Shown here: positions 18,853 through 27,766 of the stretch, one piece after another | Layout: each line of letters starts with the position of its first letter | Position numbering within the stretch: position 1 is the stretch's first letter | From: Dorea sp. AM10-31 | Lineage (GTDB): Bacteria > Bacillota > Clostridia > Lachnospirales > Lachnospiraceae | Assembly: GCF_003435815.1 (NCBI RefSeq) | Contig: NZ_QTUV01000002.1 | Coordinates: 558,001-622,000, forward strand | Length of the DNA: 64,000 nucleotides | Reading direction: 5' to 3' | Position numbers and translations under genes: made by a program | Notes under the pieces: model-generated | The model's input: only the letters and a program-made list of their open reading frames with translations | Database searches by the model: none | Told to the model about the DNA's origin: nothing

Positions 18853-19726
18853 CCTTCATCCGCTCCATATATTCTTCCGGTTCTTCAAATGAACTGTCTT
18901 CTCCGGTACAGATCACTCTCAAGTCATCTAGGAGCGCTCTCGCTTCCATCATCCCGCTTTTCTCCAGTTCATTTATAAGCTCTCTGCTTTTTCTGACTAC
19001 AGCTTCCGATATTCCATCCCACTTCTCGTGGAATCTCCGGTATCTGCAATACAGTTCTTTTTCCTTCATATATTGTCTGAGCATCTGTGCCGCACGCTCC
19101 GGACAGCCGTGTACATCCAGATATGCAATCACATTTTTCAAATCCACTGCGTCTTCCAGTGCATCATGACTGACAGAAGAGCCAAGTCCGCATAACAGCT
19201 TCAGATTCGCAATGCCTATGCTGTGCATATTCAGCTTTCTGGAATAGATTCCCTCAATATCACGCATCTGTTCAAGCATCTGACTCACTGTCTTGCGAAT
19301 GTGTTTGGAAATGCCTGTCCGGTAATATTTTAAATCCTGGCTGATCACCTGCTGATCCGGTCCCCATACGCAGATTATTCTGACATTACGTGCGCGCAGT
19401 TTTCTTGCCACTTCTTTCATAACCTGTTCATAAGGTGGTGCCTGCAGGAGCTCCTCTTCCGTGATCCCGGTAAGCTCACGGAATTTATCATGCAGCGGTT
19501 CATCATTATAAATATAAGAATGGAACCTCTCTACTTCCTCAAAATTCTCCCGACAGATCACCATACCAAGCGATACCAGTTTTGCCGGTGGACCGCCTTT
19601 CTTCTGTGACGTCACATATTCGGAATCCAGAAAAGCAATCCTTCCTTCTTCCAGAAAATCTGCAGCTTTAAAAACTGCTTTTGATTTTTTTCTTTTGATT
19701 GTATATTTCTTTCTTGTCTTTCCCAA
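18845..19726 (-). CDS. DEDDh 3'-5' exonuclease domain protein
   Basis: 293 residues. AFLDSEYV contains the first D-x-E metal pair of the DnaQ/RNase T fold; the middle Asp is likely in the CVWGPDQQ segment; SHDALEDAVDL gives the final His and Asp of the DEDDh set. The N-terminus is very basic (GKTRKKYTIKRKKSK), suggesting nucleic acid binding, and residues after 215 form charged helices. Start is TTG at 19726 with GAGGTG six bases upstream. It may process RNA or DNA ends; the exact role is unknown. Confidence 0.78.
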   Translation of the reverse strand: MGKTRKKYTIKRKKSKAVFKAADFLEEGRIAFLDSEYVTSQKKGGPPAKLVSLGMVICRENFEEVERFHSYIYNDEPLHDKFRELTGITEEELLQAPPYEQVMKEVARKLRARNVRIICVWGPDQQVISQDLKYYRTGISKHIRKTVSQMLEQMRDIEGIYSRKLNMHSIGIANLKLLCGLGSSVSHDALEDAVDLKNVIAYLDVHGCPERAAQMLRQYMKEKELYCRYRRFHEKWDGISEAVVRKSRELINELEKSGMMEARALLDDLRVICTGEDSSFEEPEEYMERMKEK

Positions 19727-19771
19727 AGAGCCACCTCTTGTTCATCAACTTATTTTTCGCTCCGGCACTTT

Positions 19772-20029
19772 TTATGCGTCAAAATCTGCCTCGAACGTAC
19801 CTTCCGGTGTTTTCATTGTTAAGATTCCGAGATTAAAATCTTCATCCTGAATTGTAATATGATATTCAAAAATTACATCATCCTCAATTTTGGATAATAA
19901 AATATACTCTCCGTTTTCTTTTCCTTCAATCTGGTCACAGATATCATCATATACATCTGCTCCGGAAATCTTTCTCGGGTATCCTGCTTCTTTTATCTTT
20001 TTTTCAATTACTTCGAATAATTCATTCAT
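19772..20029 (-). CDS. small acidic protein of unknown function
   Basis: 85 residues, strongly acidic, with alternating strands (EYILLSKIEDDVIFEYHITI, GILTMKTPEGTFEADFDA). It has no membrane or signal segment and no cysteines apart from one in DICDQ. GAGGC lies before the ATG. It sits between an ABC exporter gene and the exonuclease gene, on the same strand and with short gaps, so cotranscription is possible. I do not recognise the family with confidence. Confidence 0.7.
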   Translation of the reverse strand: MNELFEVIEKKIKEAGYPRKISGADVYDDICDQIEGKENGEYILLSKIEDDVIFEYHITIQDEDFNLGILTMKTPEGTFEADFDA

Positions 20030-20070
20030 CTGTCTGCCTCACTCTCTGATATCATCTGTTTATTAAACTC

Positions 20071-21795
20071 TTACACCATTTCATTATAATGTGCATAAAT
20101 GCCATTTTTTTTCAAAAGTTCTTCATGCGTACCGCGTTCTTCAATTCCACTCTCTGCTACAACAAGTATCTCGTCCGCATTCCGTATCGTAGATAACCGA
20201 TGTGCGATCGTAATGGTTGTGCGGTTTTTCGCCAGCTCTTCCAGGCTCTTCTGGATATGACGTTCACTTTCATTGTCCAATGCACTGGTTGCTTCATCCA
20301 GAATCAAGATTGATGGATTCTTCAAAAATACGCGGGCGATCGATATTCTCTGCTTTTGTCCACCGGACAGTCTTGTTCCACGTTCTCCTACAAATGTATC
20401 ATAATCATCCGGTAATCCCATAATAAAATCATGAATATTCGCCTTTTTTGCTGCACTTTCAATCTCTTTCTGCGAAGCTCCCGGTTTTCCATATGCAATA
20501 TTTTCCCGGATTGTTCCACAGAATAGATAGACATCCTGCTGCACCAACCCGATCGTCTCACGAAGACTCTTGAGTGTAAGATTTCTGATATCTTTTCCGT
20601 CAATCGTTATTTTTCCACCTGTCACATCATAAAATCTCGGAAGTAAAGAACAGATGGTTGTCTTTCCACTTCCGGAAGGTCCGACAAGTGCAATTGATTT
20701 TCCTGCCGGAATTTCAAATGACACATGGGAAAGTACCGATGTATCATCATCGCTGTAATGGAAAGAAACATCCTCATAGCAGACATGCCCTGTTACATCT
20801 GTAAGTTCTTCTGCTCCCGGCGCATCTACAATTTCCGGCTCTGTATCAATAACATCCAGGAAACGATGAAAACCGGATAAGCCTTTCTGCATCATTTCTG
20901 TCAGTTCTACAAGAATCTGGATCGGACTGATGAAGATTCCGATATATAATGCATACATGGCAAGATCAGCAGCTTCCATCTGTCCATGTGCGATCAGCCA
21001 TCCACCAAACACAAGCGTCACCAGATACATCAATCCCTGGAAAAAGAGATTTCCACTCATAAAACTTCCCATACAGTGATAATTGGCATCTTTGGATTTT
21101 AAAAATCCTTCATTGCTTTTCTTGAATTTTTCACATTCAACTGTCTCATTTGCAAAAGACTGCACAACCCGGATTCCCGCAAGTGTATCCTGAAGACTCG
21201 CATTCACATCTCCAATCTTTCTCCGGTTATCCATAAAAGTTTCCTGCATTTTACGATTTTGTCCATAAGAAAAAAACAGCATAAATACAACCAGCACCAG
21301 CAATGGAATCGCCAGTCTCCAGTTGATCAGGAATAAAAATACAAACGAACCGATGATCTTAATCAGTGAGATAAATAAATTTTCCGGTCCATGATGTGCA
21401 AACTCAGATATATCAAACAAATCTGAAACTAATTTGCTCATCATCTGTCCGGAATTGTTCTGATCATAATAAGAAAACGATAATTTTTCATAATGTTCAA
21501 ATAATTGCTGGCGCATGTCGCGTTCCATTCTCGCTCCCATCATATGTCCCTGATAGCTGACATAATATTTACAGCCCATCTGCACAAGATATACAATCAG
21601 CAAAACAATTCCGACCGGTAATAGCGCATGCAGTATTTTCTCTGGTGTTTCGGTAAATAATGTCTTCGTCATTGTACGAAGGATCTGCGGAAATGCCAGA
21701 TCCACAAGACTTATAACCGCCGCGCATACAAGATCAAGGAAAAATACACCTTTATACGGCGCATAATATTGAATAAATTTCTTTATTGTATACAT
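20071..21795 (-). CDS. ABC exporter, fused membrane and ATPase domains (MsbA/LmrA-like)
   Basis: 574 residues. Residues 1-310 form a six-helix type I exporter membrane domain. The ATPase domain contains Walker A GPSGSGKTT, the Q-loop VQQDVYLF, the signature LSGGQKQR, Walker B ILILDEATSALD and the H-loop histidine in TIAHRLS. Such half-transporters act as homo- or heterodimers; no partner gene is adjacent, so a homodimer is likely. Substrates range from lipids to drugs and peptides and cannot be inferred here. Confidence 0.93.
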   Translation of the reverse strand: MYTIKKFIQYYAPYKGVFFLDLVCAAVISLVDLAFPQILRTMTKTLFTETPEKILHALLPVGIVLLIVYLVQMGCKYYVSYQGHMMGARMERDMRQQLFEHYEKLSFSYYDQNNSGQMMSKLVSDLFDISEFAHHGPENLFISLIKIIGSFVFLFLINWRLAIPLLVLVVFMLFFSYGQNRKMQETFMDNRRKIGDVNASLQDTLAGIRVVQSFANETVECEKFKKSNEGFLKSKDANYHCMGSFMSGNLFFQGLMYLVTLVFGGWLIAHGQMEAADLAMYALYIGIFISPIQILVELTEMMQKGLSGFHRFLDVIDTEPEIVDAPGAEELTDVTGHVCYEDVSFHYSDDDTSVLSHVSFEIPAGKSIALVGPSGSGKTTICSLLPRFYDVTGGKITIDGKDIRNLTLKSLRETIGLVQQDVYLFCGTIRENIAYGKPGASQKEIESAAKKANIHDFIMGLPDDYDTFVGERGTRLSGGQKQRISIARVFLKNPSILILDEATSALDNESERHIQKSLEELAKNRTTITIAHRLSTIRNADEILVVAESGIEERGTHEELLKKNGIYAHYNEMV

Positions 21796-21961
21796 AAAAA
21801 TGCCCTCTTTCTATCATGATTCAATATGCCTGATTCATTTTCGGCACTTTTCCTATTATAAATGATTTTCTTTCGTACTTCCACCCTTTTATAACCATTC
21901 TCTATGTTACATAACTGTTCTTTCACACATTTTTTCAATAAACTTCTTTTCTTATTGATAC

Positions 21962-21990
21962 TTGTTTCACAAACACTTTAAGTATATACT
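21962..21990 (+). promoter_or_regulatory. candidate promoter of the csaA-like gene
   Basis: TTGTTT (21962-21967) and TATACT (21985-21990) with a 17-base spacer, 43 bases before the ATG. The -35 is imperfect. Confidence 0.5.
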
Positions 21991-22032
21991 ATAGCATATA
22001 CTATTCTATATATTATCTGAGGAGGTATCGCT

Positions 22033-22359
22033 ATGATTTCTTTAGAACATTTTGATGAAATTGACATGCGTGTCGGCACAGTTACTGCCGTGTCCCTGAA
22101 CAAAAGAGCGCGAAAGCCAGCTTATAAAATCACTGTAGACCTCGGTGATGAACTCGGTATTAAAAACAGTTCGGCACAGCTTACAAATTATGAACCGGAA
22201 GAACTGATTGGAAAACAGGTTGTCTGTATATGTAATTTTGAACCGATCCGGATCGGTGATGTAAAAAGTGAAATCCGTATTCTCGGAAGTGATACCGACA
22301 AAGGATGCATTATATTGACATCCGTCTCACCGGTGAAGAATGGAAGTAAGATTTATTAA
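22033..22359 (+). CDS. csaA: tRNA-binding (EMAP/OB-fold) domain protein, CsaA-like
   Basis: 108 residues, a single tRNA-binding OB-fold. DMRVGTVTAV near the start, KPAYKITVDLGDELGIKNSS in the middle and the final segment DKGCIILTSV match the CsaA/MetRS-C-terminal family. CsaA proteins are small dimers linked to tRNA binding and chaperone-like activity. GAGGAGG precedes the ATG. It is a plus-strand gene alone between divergent and convergent neighbours. Confidence 0.88.
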   Translation: MISLEHFDEIDMRVGTVTAVSLNKRARKPAYKITVDLGDELGIKNSSAQLTNYEPEELIGKQVVCICNFEPIRIGDVKSEIRILGSDTDKGCIILTSVSPVKNGSKIY

Positions 22360-22394
22360 ATCTGCTAATTTGCAGTTGCTAATTGTTCCGTATA

Positions 22395-22446
22395 AAAAGA
22401 GATTACCTGATGCAGGGTGTGTCACCTCAACAGGTAGTCTCTTTCT
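22395..22446 (+). terminator. intrinsic terminator after csaA
   Basis: Arms 22395-22408 and 22430-22443 pair over 14 positions with one G-U; a small inner hairpin (GGTG/CACC) fills the loop. A moderately T-rich run follows. Confidence 0.75.
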
Positions 22447-22492
22447 GTTATAGCTTCAAAAATCAGGTTTTCTGATTTGTCATGTATTCATG

Positions 22493-23335
22493 TTATTCCT
22501 GTGCATCCAGTAATTTTCTCATACTCTGATTTGCAAAGCAAATATCTTCTTTCCAACTGTCCTGCCCTACATCCCAGAGTTCCGTTACATAACGGCGCAC
22601 GCCCAGTTTCCATGCCGTTTTAATGACTCTCTCAAATTCCACGTGTCCGGTCAGGAATGGAACTTCGCGGAAAATTCCCGGTTTTGTTTCTTTCAAATGC
22701 AGTGCGATCAGTCTTCCTTCACCAAGCAACAGATCTTCACACACATCATGCTTATATAAAACCGCTGCATTCGTAATATTACCAGCATCCGGATAGATTT
22801 TCAGATACGGAGAATTGACACGGTCTACATAATGAACAGCCTTTCCGACTGTATTCATAAATTCATTTTCCATTGTCTCAAATCCAAGAAGCACGCCTTC
22901 TCTCTCTGCCACTTCTGCCATAATATGGATATTTTCAAGGAAATACCGTTTCGTCTCTACTGTAGATTCTCCAAAATAAATATCATATCCCGGAATCATC
23001 ACTGTACGTATGCCAATTGCTGCTGCAAATTCAATTGATTTAACTGCAATCTCCATGCCACGGTTACGGATCTCCGGATCCGGATCTCCTACTGCGTATT
23101 TTGTCAATGCACTGACACTCATAGACTGGATTGGGACTCCCGTCTCAAACATTGCATCTACGATTTCTTTACGCTCCTGTTCACTCATATACACACGGCT
23201 GATACGCTTCTCTGAAGCATCAATGCTGATCTCCATGTAATCATATCCACAGTCTTTTGTACATTCAAGCATTTCCTTCCAGGAAAGTGTACTTCTCATT
23301 GCTTTTTCATACAAGCCTATCTTATACTTCTTCAC
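22493..23335 (-). CDS. ulaE: L-ribulose-5-phosphate 3-epimerase (UlaE/SgaU family)
   Basis: 280 residues of an AP-endonuclease-2-type TIM barrel. IGLYEKAM, YDYMEISID, QSMSVSALTKYAVG, TVMIPGYDIYFGEST and IALHLKETKPGIFREVPF are characteristic of L-ribulose/L-xylulose 5-phosphate 3-epimerase. It acts in ascorbate or pentose breakdown. The start is a GTG at 23335 that overlaps the TGA of a preceding partial frame (GTGTGA), which implies former translational coupling. No other ula gene is present, so the operon has probably been reduced. Confidence 0.9.
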   Translation of the reverse strand: MKKYKIGLYEKAMRSTLSWKEMLECTKDCGYDYMEISIDASEKRISRVYMSEQERKEIVDAMFETGVPIQSMSVSALTKYAVGDPDPEIRNRGMEIAVKSIEFAAAIGIRTVMIPGYDIYFGESTVETKRYFLENIHIMAEVAEREGVLLGFETMENEFMNTVGKAVHYVDRVNSPYLKIYPDAGNITNAAVLYKHDVCEDLLLGEGRLIALHLKETKPGIFREVPFLTGHVEFERVIKTAWKLGVRRYVTELWDVGQDSWKEDICFANQSMRKLLDAQE

Positions 23336-23502
23336 ACTGCCACCTCTCTCATTTTCTTTGTTACATCTGTTGTCGTTCCTGTAAATAGCCTGCTTTTATT
23401 ATCCCACATTTTTTTCAGATACGCAATCTTCACAGCATCTTTTATTCTCGGATCATCCGTCTGATCCACAAGCACGCCCCCGTTAAAACCAAAATTAGAG
23501 CC
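23332..23502 (-). pseudogene. 3' remnant of a lost gene upstream of ulaE
   Basis: About 55 codons stay open and read NFGFNGGVLVDQTDDPRI, then KIAYLKKMWDNKSRLFTGT and TTDVTKKMREV before a TGA that overlaps the ulaE start. There is no start codon or RBS at its 5' end, and the sequence is cut by the terminator of agcS. It looks like the C-terminus of a gene formerly coupled to ulaE. The family is not recognised. Confidence 0.5.
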
Positions 23503-23531
23503 TTATCCGATATAAGTTTCCGGATAGGCTC
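23486..23531 (-). terminator. intrinsic terminator after the first agcS
   Basis: Arms 23498-23509 and 23521-23531 pair with a one-base bulge; on the minus strand TAATTTTGGTTTT follows. It lies about 20 bases beyond the agcS stop. Confidence 0.7.
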
Positions 23532-23552
23532 CATTTTCTTCAAAAACAGATA

Positions 23553-25076
23553 CTATGATTTCTTTGCGTATCCAAGTGATTCGTTCTCATAGTCTCCGCG
23601 TTCCTTTTTCTTCTGAACATATGTATCCCATACACCAGCTTCGTCTTCAATACCAACTGTCGCAGGATCAAATAAAGGATCTAATCCAAGCTTAATCTGT
23701 GTCTCATAATCCTTTACAATCTTCAGTACTTTCGGTGTCAGAAGCAGAACACTGAATGTATTTACCCATAACATACAGCCGACTCCGATATCACCCATTG
23801 GCCAGATGGTATCTCCGTCGATCAAGATTCCAAACAGGCAGAAAATTAAAAATAAAATTCTGACTACAGTTACAATCATCCTGTTCTCTCCAAAAAGATA
23901 TTTGCATGTTGATTCTAACTGATAAGAATAAGACAACATGGTTGTAAAAATAAAGATAAACAACATCACTGCAAGCAGCATTGCTCCTGCTTTTCCAATT
24001 GTATCGGACATCGCTTCCTGCATGAATGCGATTCCGTACTGTACTCCCGGCGCGTGTTCAATCAGAAGTGCTGCGCTCTTACCACCGTCTGCTGAGACAT
24101 TATAAGTTCCTGCCATCAATACGGAAATTCCGGTACAGGTACATACAAGCAATGTGTCAATATATACAGATAATCCCTGCACAAGTCCCTGCTTTACAGG
24201 ATGTGAGGTGTCTGTTGTAGCTGATATTAACGGGCTCATACCATTACCTGCATCATTGGAGAAGAATCCACGTTTAATTCCCCATGCAACTGCGGAACCT
24301 ACGATTCCGCCAAATACAGCATCCTTACCAAATGCACTTGTAAAAATAGATCCAAATACACTCGGTACTTTCTGGATGTTCATTACGATGATCAGAATCG
24401 TGATCAGGAAATAAACACCGCACATGATCGGTGCCAGAAATTCTGCAACCTGTCCGATTCGTTTGATACCGCCCATGATGACGATACCGACGATCACTGT
24501 CATTGCAAGTCCAACTACAATAAACGGAAGTCCAAACGCTCCGTTTACTGCTGTAGCTGCTGTCTGTGTCTGCATCGCCGGAAGTAAAAATCCCGGTCCG
24601 ATAAATACCGCAATACAAAACAGTACAGCAAGTACCTTTCCGAAATATTTATTCTTCATTCCTCTGGACATGTAGAATGCCGGACCTCCGGTCAGCTCTC
24701 CCAGATTTCTTGTCTTATAAGCCTGTCCGAGCATACACTCTACCATTCCGGTAGATGCTCCTAAGATCGCTGTGATCCACATCCAGAACAATGCTCCCGG
24801 ACCACCCATGAAGATCGCTGTCGCTGTTCCGGCAATATTACCAGTTCCGACACGTCCTCCGACCGTCGTCGCAAATGCCTGAAATGGTGACAGACCTGTA
24901 TCTTTGTCATTGTGGCCTTCTTCGAGCAGGCAGTGAACCATATCTTTTAATCGTCTCACCTGCATGCCGCGAAGTCTTACTGTGAACCAAAGTGCAGCAA
25001 CCATCAGGAACACACACATAACCGGTGCCCATATGATGTCGTTGACCATGTTCATAACTTTTACAAATACTTCCAT
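23553..25076 (-). CDS. agcS: sodium:alanine/glycine symporter, AgcS family (copy 1)
   Basis: 507 residues from the ATG at 25076, directly after GGGAAA; the frame remains open 100 codons further upstream, but that part has no coding character. About ten membrane helices are present. The AgcS signatures TTVGGRVGTGNIAGTATAI, GGPGALFWMWITAILGAST and SNDAGNGMSP are intact. The family takes up alanine or glycine with sodium. Three GGGAAAA repeats precede the start codon and overlap the ribosome binding region. The C-terminal tail is hydrophilic. Confidence 0.93.
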   Translation of the reverse strand: MEVFVKVMNMVNDIIWAPVMCVFLMVAALWFTVRLRGMQVRRLKDMVHCLLEEGHNDKDTGLSPFQAFATTVGGRVGTGNIAGTATAIFMGGPGALFWMWITAILGASTGMVECMLGQAYKTRNLGELTGGPAFYMSRGMKNKYFGKVLAVLFCIAVFIGPGFLLPAMQTQTAATAVNGAFGLPFIVVGLAMTVIVGIVIMGGIKRIGQVAEFLAPIMCGVYFLITILIIVMNIQKVPSVFGSIFTSAFGKDAVFGGIVGSAVAWGIKRGFFSNDAGNGMSPLISATTDTSHPVKQGLVQGLSVYIDTLLVCTCTGISVLMAGTYNVSADGGKSAALLIEHAPGVQYGIAFMQEAMSDTIGKAGAMLLAVMLFIFIFTTMLSYSYQLESTCKYLFGENRMIVTVVRILFLIFCLFGILIDGDTIWPMGDIGVGCMLWVNTFSVLLLTPKVLKIVKDYETQIKLGLDPLFDPATVGIEDEAGVWDTYVQKKKERGDYENESLGYAKKS

Positions 25077-25171
25077 TTTCCCTTTTCCCTTTTCCCTTAA
25101 ATATTTTGCCAATGCATTTATGTTACCATAAGACATCCTGCGTTTCAAATATTTTTCGGCATAATCCCACA

Positions 25172-25214
25172 TAAAAAAGAAGAAGTTCTCACACATGATA
25201 TGGTAGAACTTCTT
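25172..25214 (-). terminator. intrinsic terminator of the zinc ABC operon
   Basis: Arms 25180-25189 and 25205-25214 are perfect 10-bp partners; on the minus strand TTCTTTTTTAT follows. It lies shortly after the permease stop. Confidence 0.85.
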
Positions 25215-25228
25215 TGTTAATTTTCTAT

Positions 25229-26029
25229 CTATCGTATAAATACTCTTTTCGCGATCACTACAACGAGAAACCACAGTACTTCTAGCAGTACGATTGTTCC
25301 TCCCGGTTTCACTCCCACATAGTAAGATAAAAATAATCCTGTAATTGTCGTGACCACTGCAACGATCACTCCACACACCAGCGTCATGCGGTAACTCTTT
25401 GCCATCTGCATCCCACAGGCAACCGGAACTACCAGCATGGAGGACACGATCAGTGTTCCGACCGTTCTGGATGCTGCCGATACCGTTAGCGCTGTCAGAA
25501 TCGTGAAAATAAAGTTCACTTGTCTGACCGGAACGCCGGAGATTCTTGCCGCATTTTCGTCAAATCCAATATAGAAAAGTTCTCTGGAAAAGATGCCAAG
25601 CACAAGCAGGACTGCCACACTAATGATACATACTGCGAGCATTTCTCCCCTGCTGATCGACACAATACTTCCAAATAAAAAGCTGTTAAAGTTCGCACTG
25701 TCTTCCACAAAACCGGAAAGCACACCTGCCAGCCCGATTCCCGCCGACATAATGATCGCAATTGCCATCTCCGAGTAACGCGGTATTTTTTTTCGAATAG
25801 CTTCAATTCCAAATGCCGCAACAATGCAAAGCGCCCCCGCACCAAGTACCGGATTGATTCCAAGTAAAAGTCCAAGTGCTACACCTGCCAGTGACGAATG
25901 TGACAGTGCATCACCCACCATGGACAGTCGCTTTAATACAATCGTAATTCCGATACACGGCGTGATCACTGCAAGAAGAAGCCCTACTACAAAAGCTCGC
26001 TGCATAAATCCATACTGTAAAATCTCCAT
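25229..26029 (-). CDS. znuB: zinc/manganese ABC transporter permease
   Basis: 266 residues with eight or nine membrane helices typical of the ABC-3 family. GDALSHSSLAGVALG and GFDENAARISGVPV are family motifs. It forms the channel with the ATPase encoded just upstream: their frames abut, with the ATPase stop and this start sharing base 26029. Gene order regulator-znuA-znuC-znuB and the operator sites support zinc as the metal, though manganese cannot be excluded. Confidence 0.9.
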   Translation of the reverse strand: MEILQYGFMQRAFVVGLLLAVITPCIGITIVLKRLSMVGDALSHSSLAGVALGLLLGINPVLGAGALCIVAAFGIEAIRKKIPRYSEMAIAIIMSAGIGLAGVLSGFVEDSANFNSFLFGSIVSISRGEMLAVCIISVAVLLVLGIFSRELFYIGFDENAARISGVPVRQVNFIFTILTALTVSAASRTVGTLIVSSMLVVPVACGMQMAKSYRMTLVCGVIVAVVTTITGLFLSYYVGVKPGGTIVLLEVLWFLVVVIAKRVFIR

Positions 26030-26691
26030 TACTCTGTAATGCCTCCTTCATCTGCTTTAAAATGTCTGTTTACTCCACAGAATAATTTTGTATTTCCATG
26101 TGTTACCATCAAAATCGTAAGTCCTTCTTCGTTCTTTTTCTGTAACACTTTCGCAAGTGCTTCCAGTGAAACAGAGTCTACGCCGACGGTTGGCTCATCC
26201 AGTATGAGAAGTCCCGGATCTGCTGCCAGAACTCTTGCCAGCATGACACGCTGCTGCTGTCCACCGGAAAGCTCACCGATTCTTCGTTTCAGGAAACTTT
26301 CCATTCCAAGTTCTGTCAGCGCCACTGTGATCTTTTGTCTGCACGCTTTTCTGCTCAGCCGCTTCTTGAAAGGGCGGTAAAGACCTGTCATCATCACTTC
26401 CTCTACGGTTGCCGGGAAGTCTTTGTTCCCACTGATACTGTTCTGCGGCACATAACCAATCTTAAGTTCTTTAAAATCCGCTTTCCCAATTTTTTTTCCA
26501 AAAATCTCCACAGTTCCCTGATCCGGTTCCAATTCTCCTAAAAGGAGCTTTAAGAACGTACTTTTTCCACTTCCGTTTTCTCCGGTCAGGATTGCATAAT
26601 CACCACTGTTCAGACATATATTTACATTTTCCAATATAGGTACATCCCCGGTATAATGAAAAGAAACATCCTTCATCTGTATAACTTCCAT
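26029..26691 (-). CDS. znuC: zinc/manganese ABC transporter ATPase
   Basis: 220 residues from the ATG at 26691, six bases after AGGTGG; a longer form from 26724 is possible. Walker A GENGSGKST, Q-loop in YVPQNSI, signature LSGGQQQRV, Walker B LLILDEPTVGVD and the switch histidine in MVTHG are all intact. It powers metal import by the permease encoded next to it. Confidence 0.92.
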   Translation of the reverse strand: MEVIQMKDVSFHYTGDVPILENVNICLNSGDYAILTGENGSGKSTFLKLLLGELEPDQGTVEIFGKKIGKADFKELKIGYVPQNSISGNKDFPATVEEVMMTGLYRPFKKRLSRKACRQKITVALTELGMESFLKRRIGELSGGQQQRVMLARVLAADPGLLILDEPTVGVDSVSLEALAKVLQKKNEEGLTILMVTHGNTKLFCGVNRHFKADEGGITE

Positions 26692-26755
26692 TTTGCCACC
26701 TGCTTTCTGCATGTTTACCCTCACTGTCTTTTCCCAAAACGCTTTCTTATTTTTC

Positions 26756-27664
26756 TTAATTATCGAGAGCTTTCTTAAGTGTCCTGAGATTCTCTTCCAT
26801 CACAGAAAAATAATCTGCACCCGCTTTCTGATCTTCATCGCTCATTCCTTCAAGTGTATCCAACACTGCCGTCTTTGCACCGATTTCTTTTGCGATCGTC
26901 TCTGCCACTTTCGGGCTTACCAGTTCCTCAAAGAAAATCGTACCTACATCATGTTTCTTAGCAAACTGGATGATTTCTTTCATTCTTGCAGCATCCGGCT
27001 CCGAATCTGATTGAATCCCTTCAATACCAATCTGCTTCAGATCATAAGCGCGGCACAGATATCCAAATGCTTCATGCGCCGTGATCACTTCTTTTCTCTT
27101 AATCTGACCGAGTGTTCTTTTATACCGCTCATCCAGTTTTTCACATTTTTCGGCATTTTTTTTGTAATTTTCCTCATAAACATTTCTGTGTTTTGGATCT
27201 GCTTTTATCAGTGCATCTTTGATATTTTCCATTTCCTTTTTTGCATTGAGCGGTGCAAGCCAGACATGCGGATCACTGCCTGTAAGCTTAACTCCCTTAC
27301 TTGCTTCTGCGACAACAAGCTCTTTGTTATCCAATGTATTTAAAATTGTATCCGTCCAGTGTTCCATCTCTGCGCCGTTATATACAAACACATCTGCATC
27401 TTCCAGACTGGCTACATCTCTTGCGCCTGGTTCCCATTCATGTGGTTCTGTTCCTGCCGGAACAAGGTTCTTCACTTCCACCTGATCTCCGCCTATTTTT
27501 TTTGCAAGATCATACATCATATAAAAACTCGCCACAACCTGTACTTTTCCATTTGCTTTTTTACGCTCCATGCTGCTTTCCTTTCCACATCCGGTTACAA
27601 GCATGGAAATTGCCAATAAAAAAAGCACCACTGTGCTGAAACGATAACGGAATGTCTTCTTCAT
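26756..27664 (-). CDS. znuA: zinc-binding lipoprotein of the ABC transporter
   Basis: 302 residues from the ATG at 27664, nine bases after GGAGG. The signal peptide ends in a lipobox (LVTGC, Cys26), so the protein is lipid-anchored outside the cell. Metal-binding candidates are the histidines in TEPHEWEP, GSDPHVWLAP and ITAHEAFGY, plus the acidic residue in IFFEELVSP. The His-rich loop of proteobacterial ZnuA is absent, as is usual in cluster A-I proteins of Firmicutes. First gene of the three-gene importer, with operators around its promoter. Confidence 0.92.
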   Translation of the reverse strand: MKKTFRYRFSTVVLFLLAISMLVTGCGKESSMERKKANGKVQVVASFYMMYDLAKKIGGDQVEVKNLVPAGTEPHEWEPGARDVASLEDADVFVYNGAEMEHWTDTILNTLDNKELVVAEASKGVKLTGSDPHVWLAPLNAKKEMENIKDALIKADPKHRNVYEENYKKNAEKCEKLDERYKRTLGQIKRKEVITAHEAFGYLCRAYDLKQIGIEGIQSDSEPDAARMKEIIQFAKKHDVGTIFFEELVSPKVAETIAKEIGAKTAVLDTLEGMSDEDQKAGADYFSVMEENLRTLKKALDN

Positions 27665-27680
27665 CCTAATCATCCTCCAA

Positions 27681-27701
27681 AAATGCAACTCATTTGCATT
27701 T
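27681..27701. promoter_or_regulatory. inverted-repeat operator, probable Zur site 1
   Basis: AAATGCAA - 5 bases - TTGCATTT, a perfect 8-5-8 inverted repeat just downstream of the znuA -10 box. The inner 14 bases TGCAACTCATTTGC recur at the second site. Confidence 0.7.
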
Positions 27702-27704
27702 AAC

Positions 27705-27733
27705 ACAATAATGCTTTTTCAGTTATTTGTCAA
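27705..27733 (-). promoter_or_regulatory. promoter of znuACB
   Basis: Minus-strand TTGACA (27728-27733) and TATTGT (27705-27710), spacer 17. It is bracketed by the two operator-like repeats. Confidence 0.8.
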
Positions 27734-27746
27734 TATCTTCTTCGAT

Positions 27747-27766
27747 ATTTGCAACTCATTTGCTTA
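27747..27766. promoter_or_regulatory. inverted-repeat operator, probable Zur site 2
   Basis: Contains TGCAACTCATTTGC, identical to the core of the first site, upstream of the znuA -35 box and overlapping the stop of the Fur-family gene. The outer arms are less symmetric. Confidence 0.6.

Noticed and set aside
24980..25376. 100-codon N-terminal extension of agcS
   Set aside because: The extension crosses the terminator of the zinc operon and has no AgcS similarity. The ATG at 25076 sits directly after a purine-rich RBS and begins the family's normal N-terminus.
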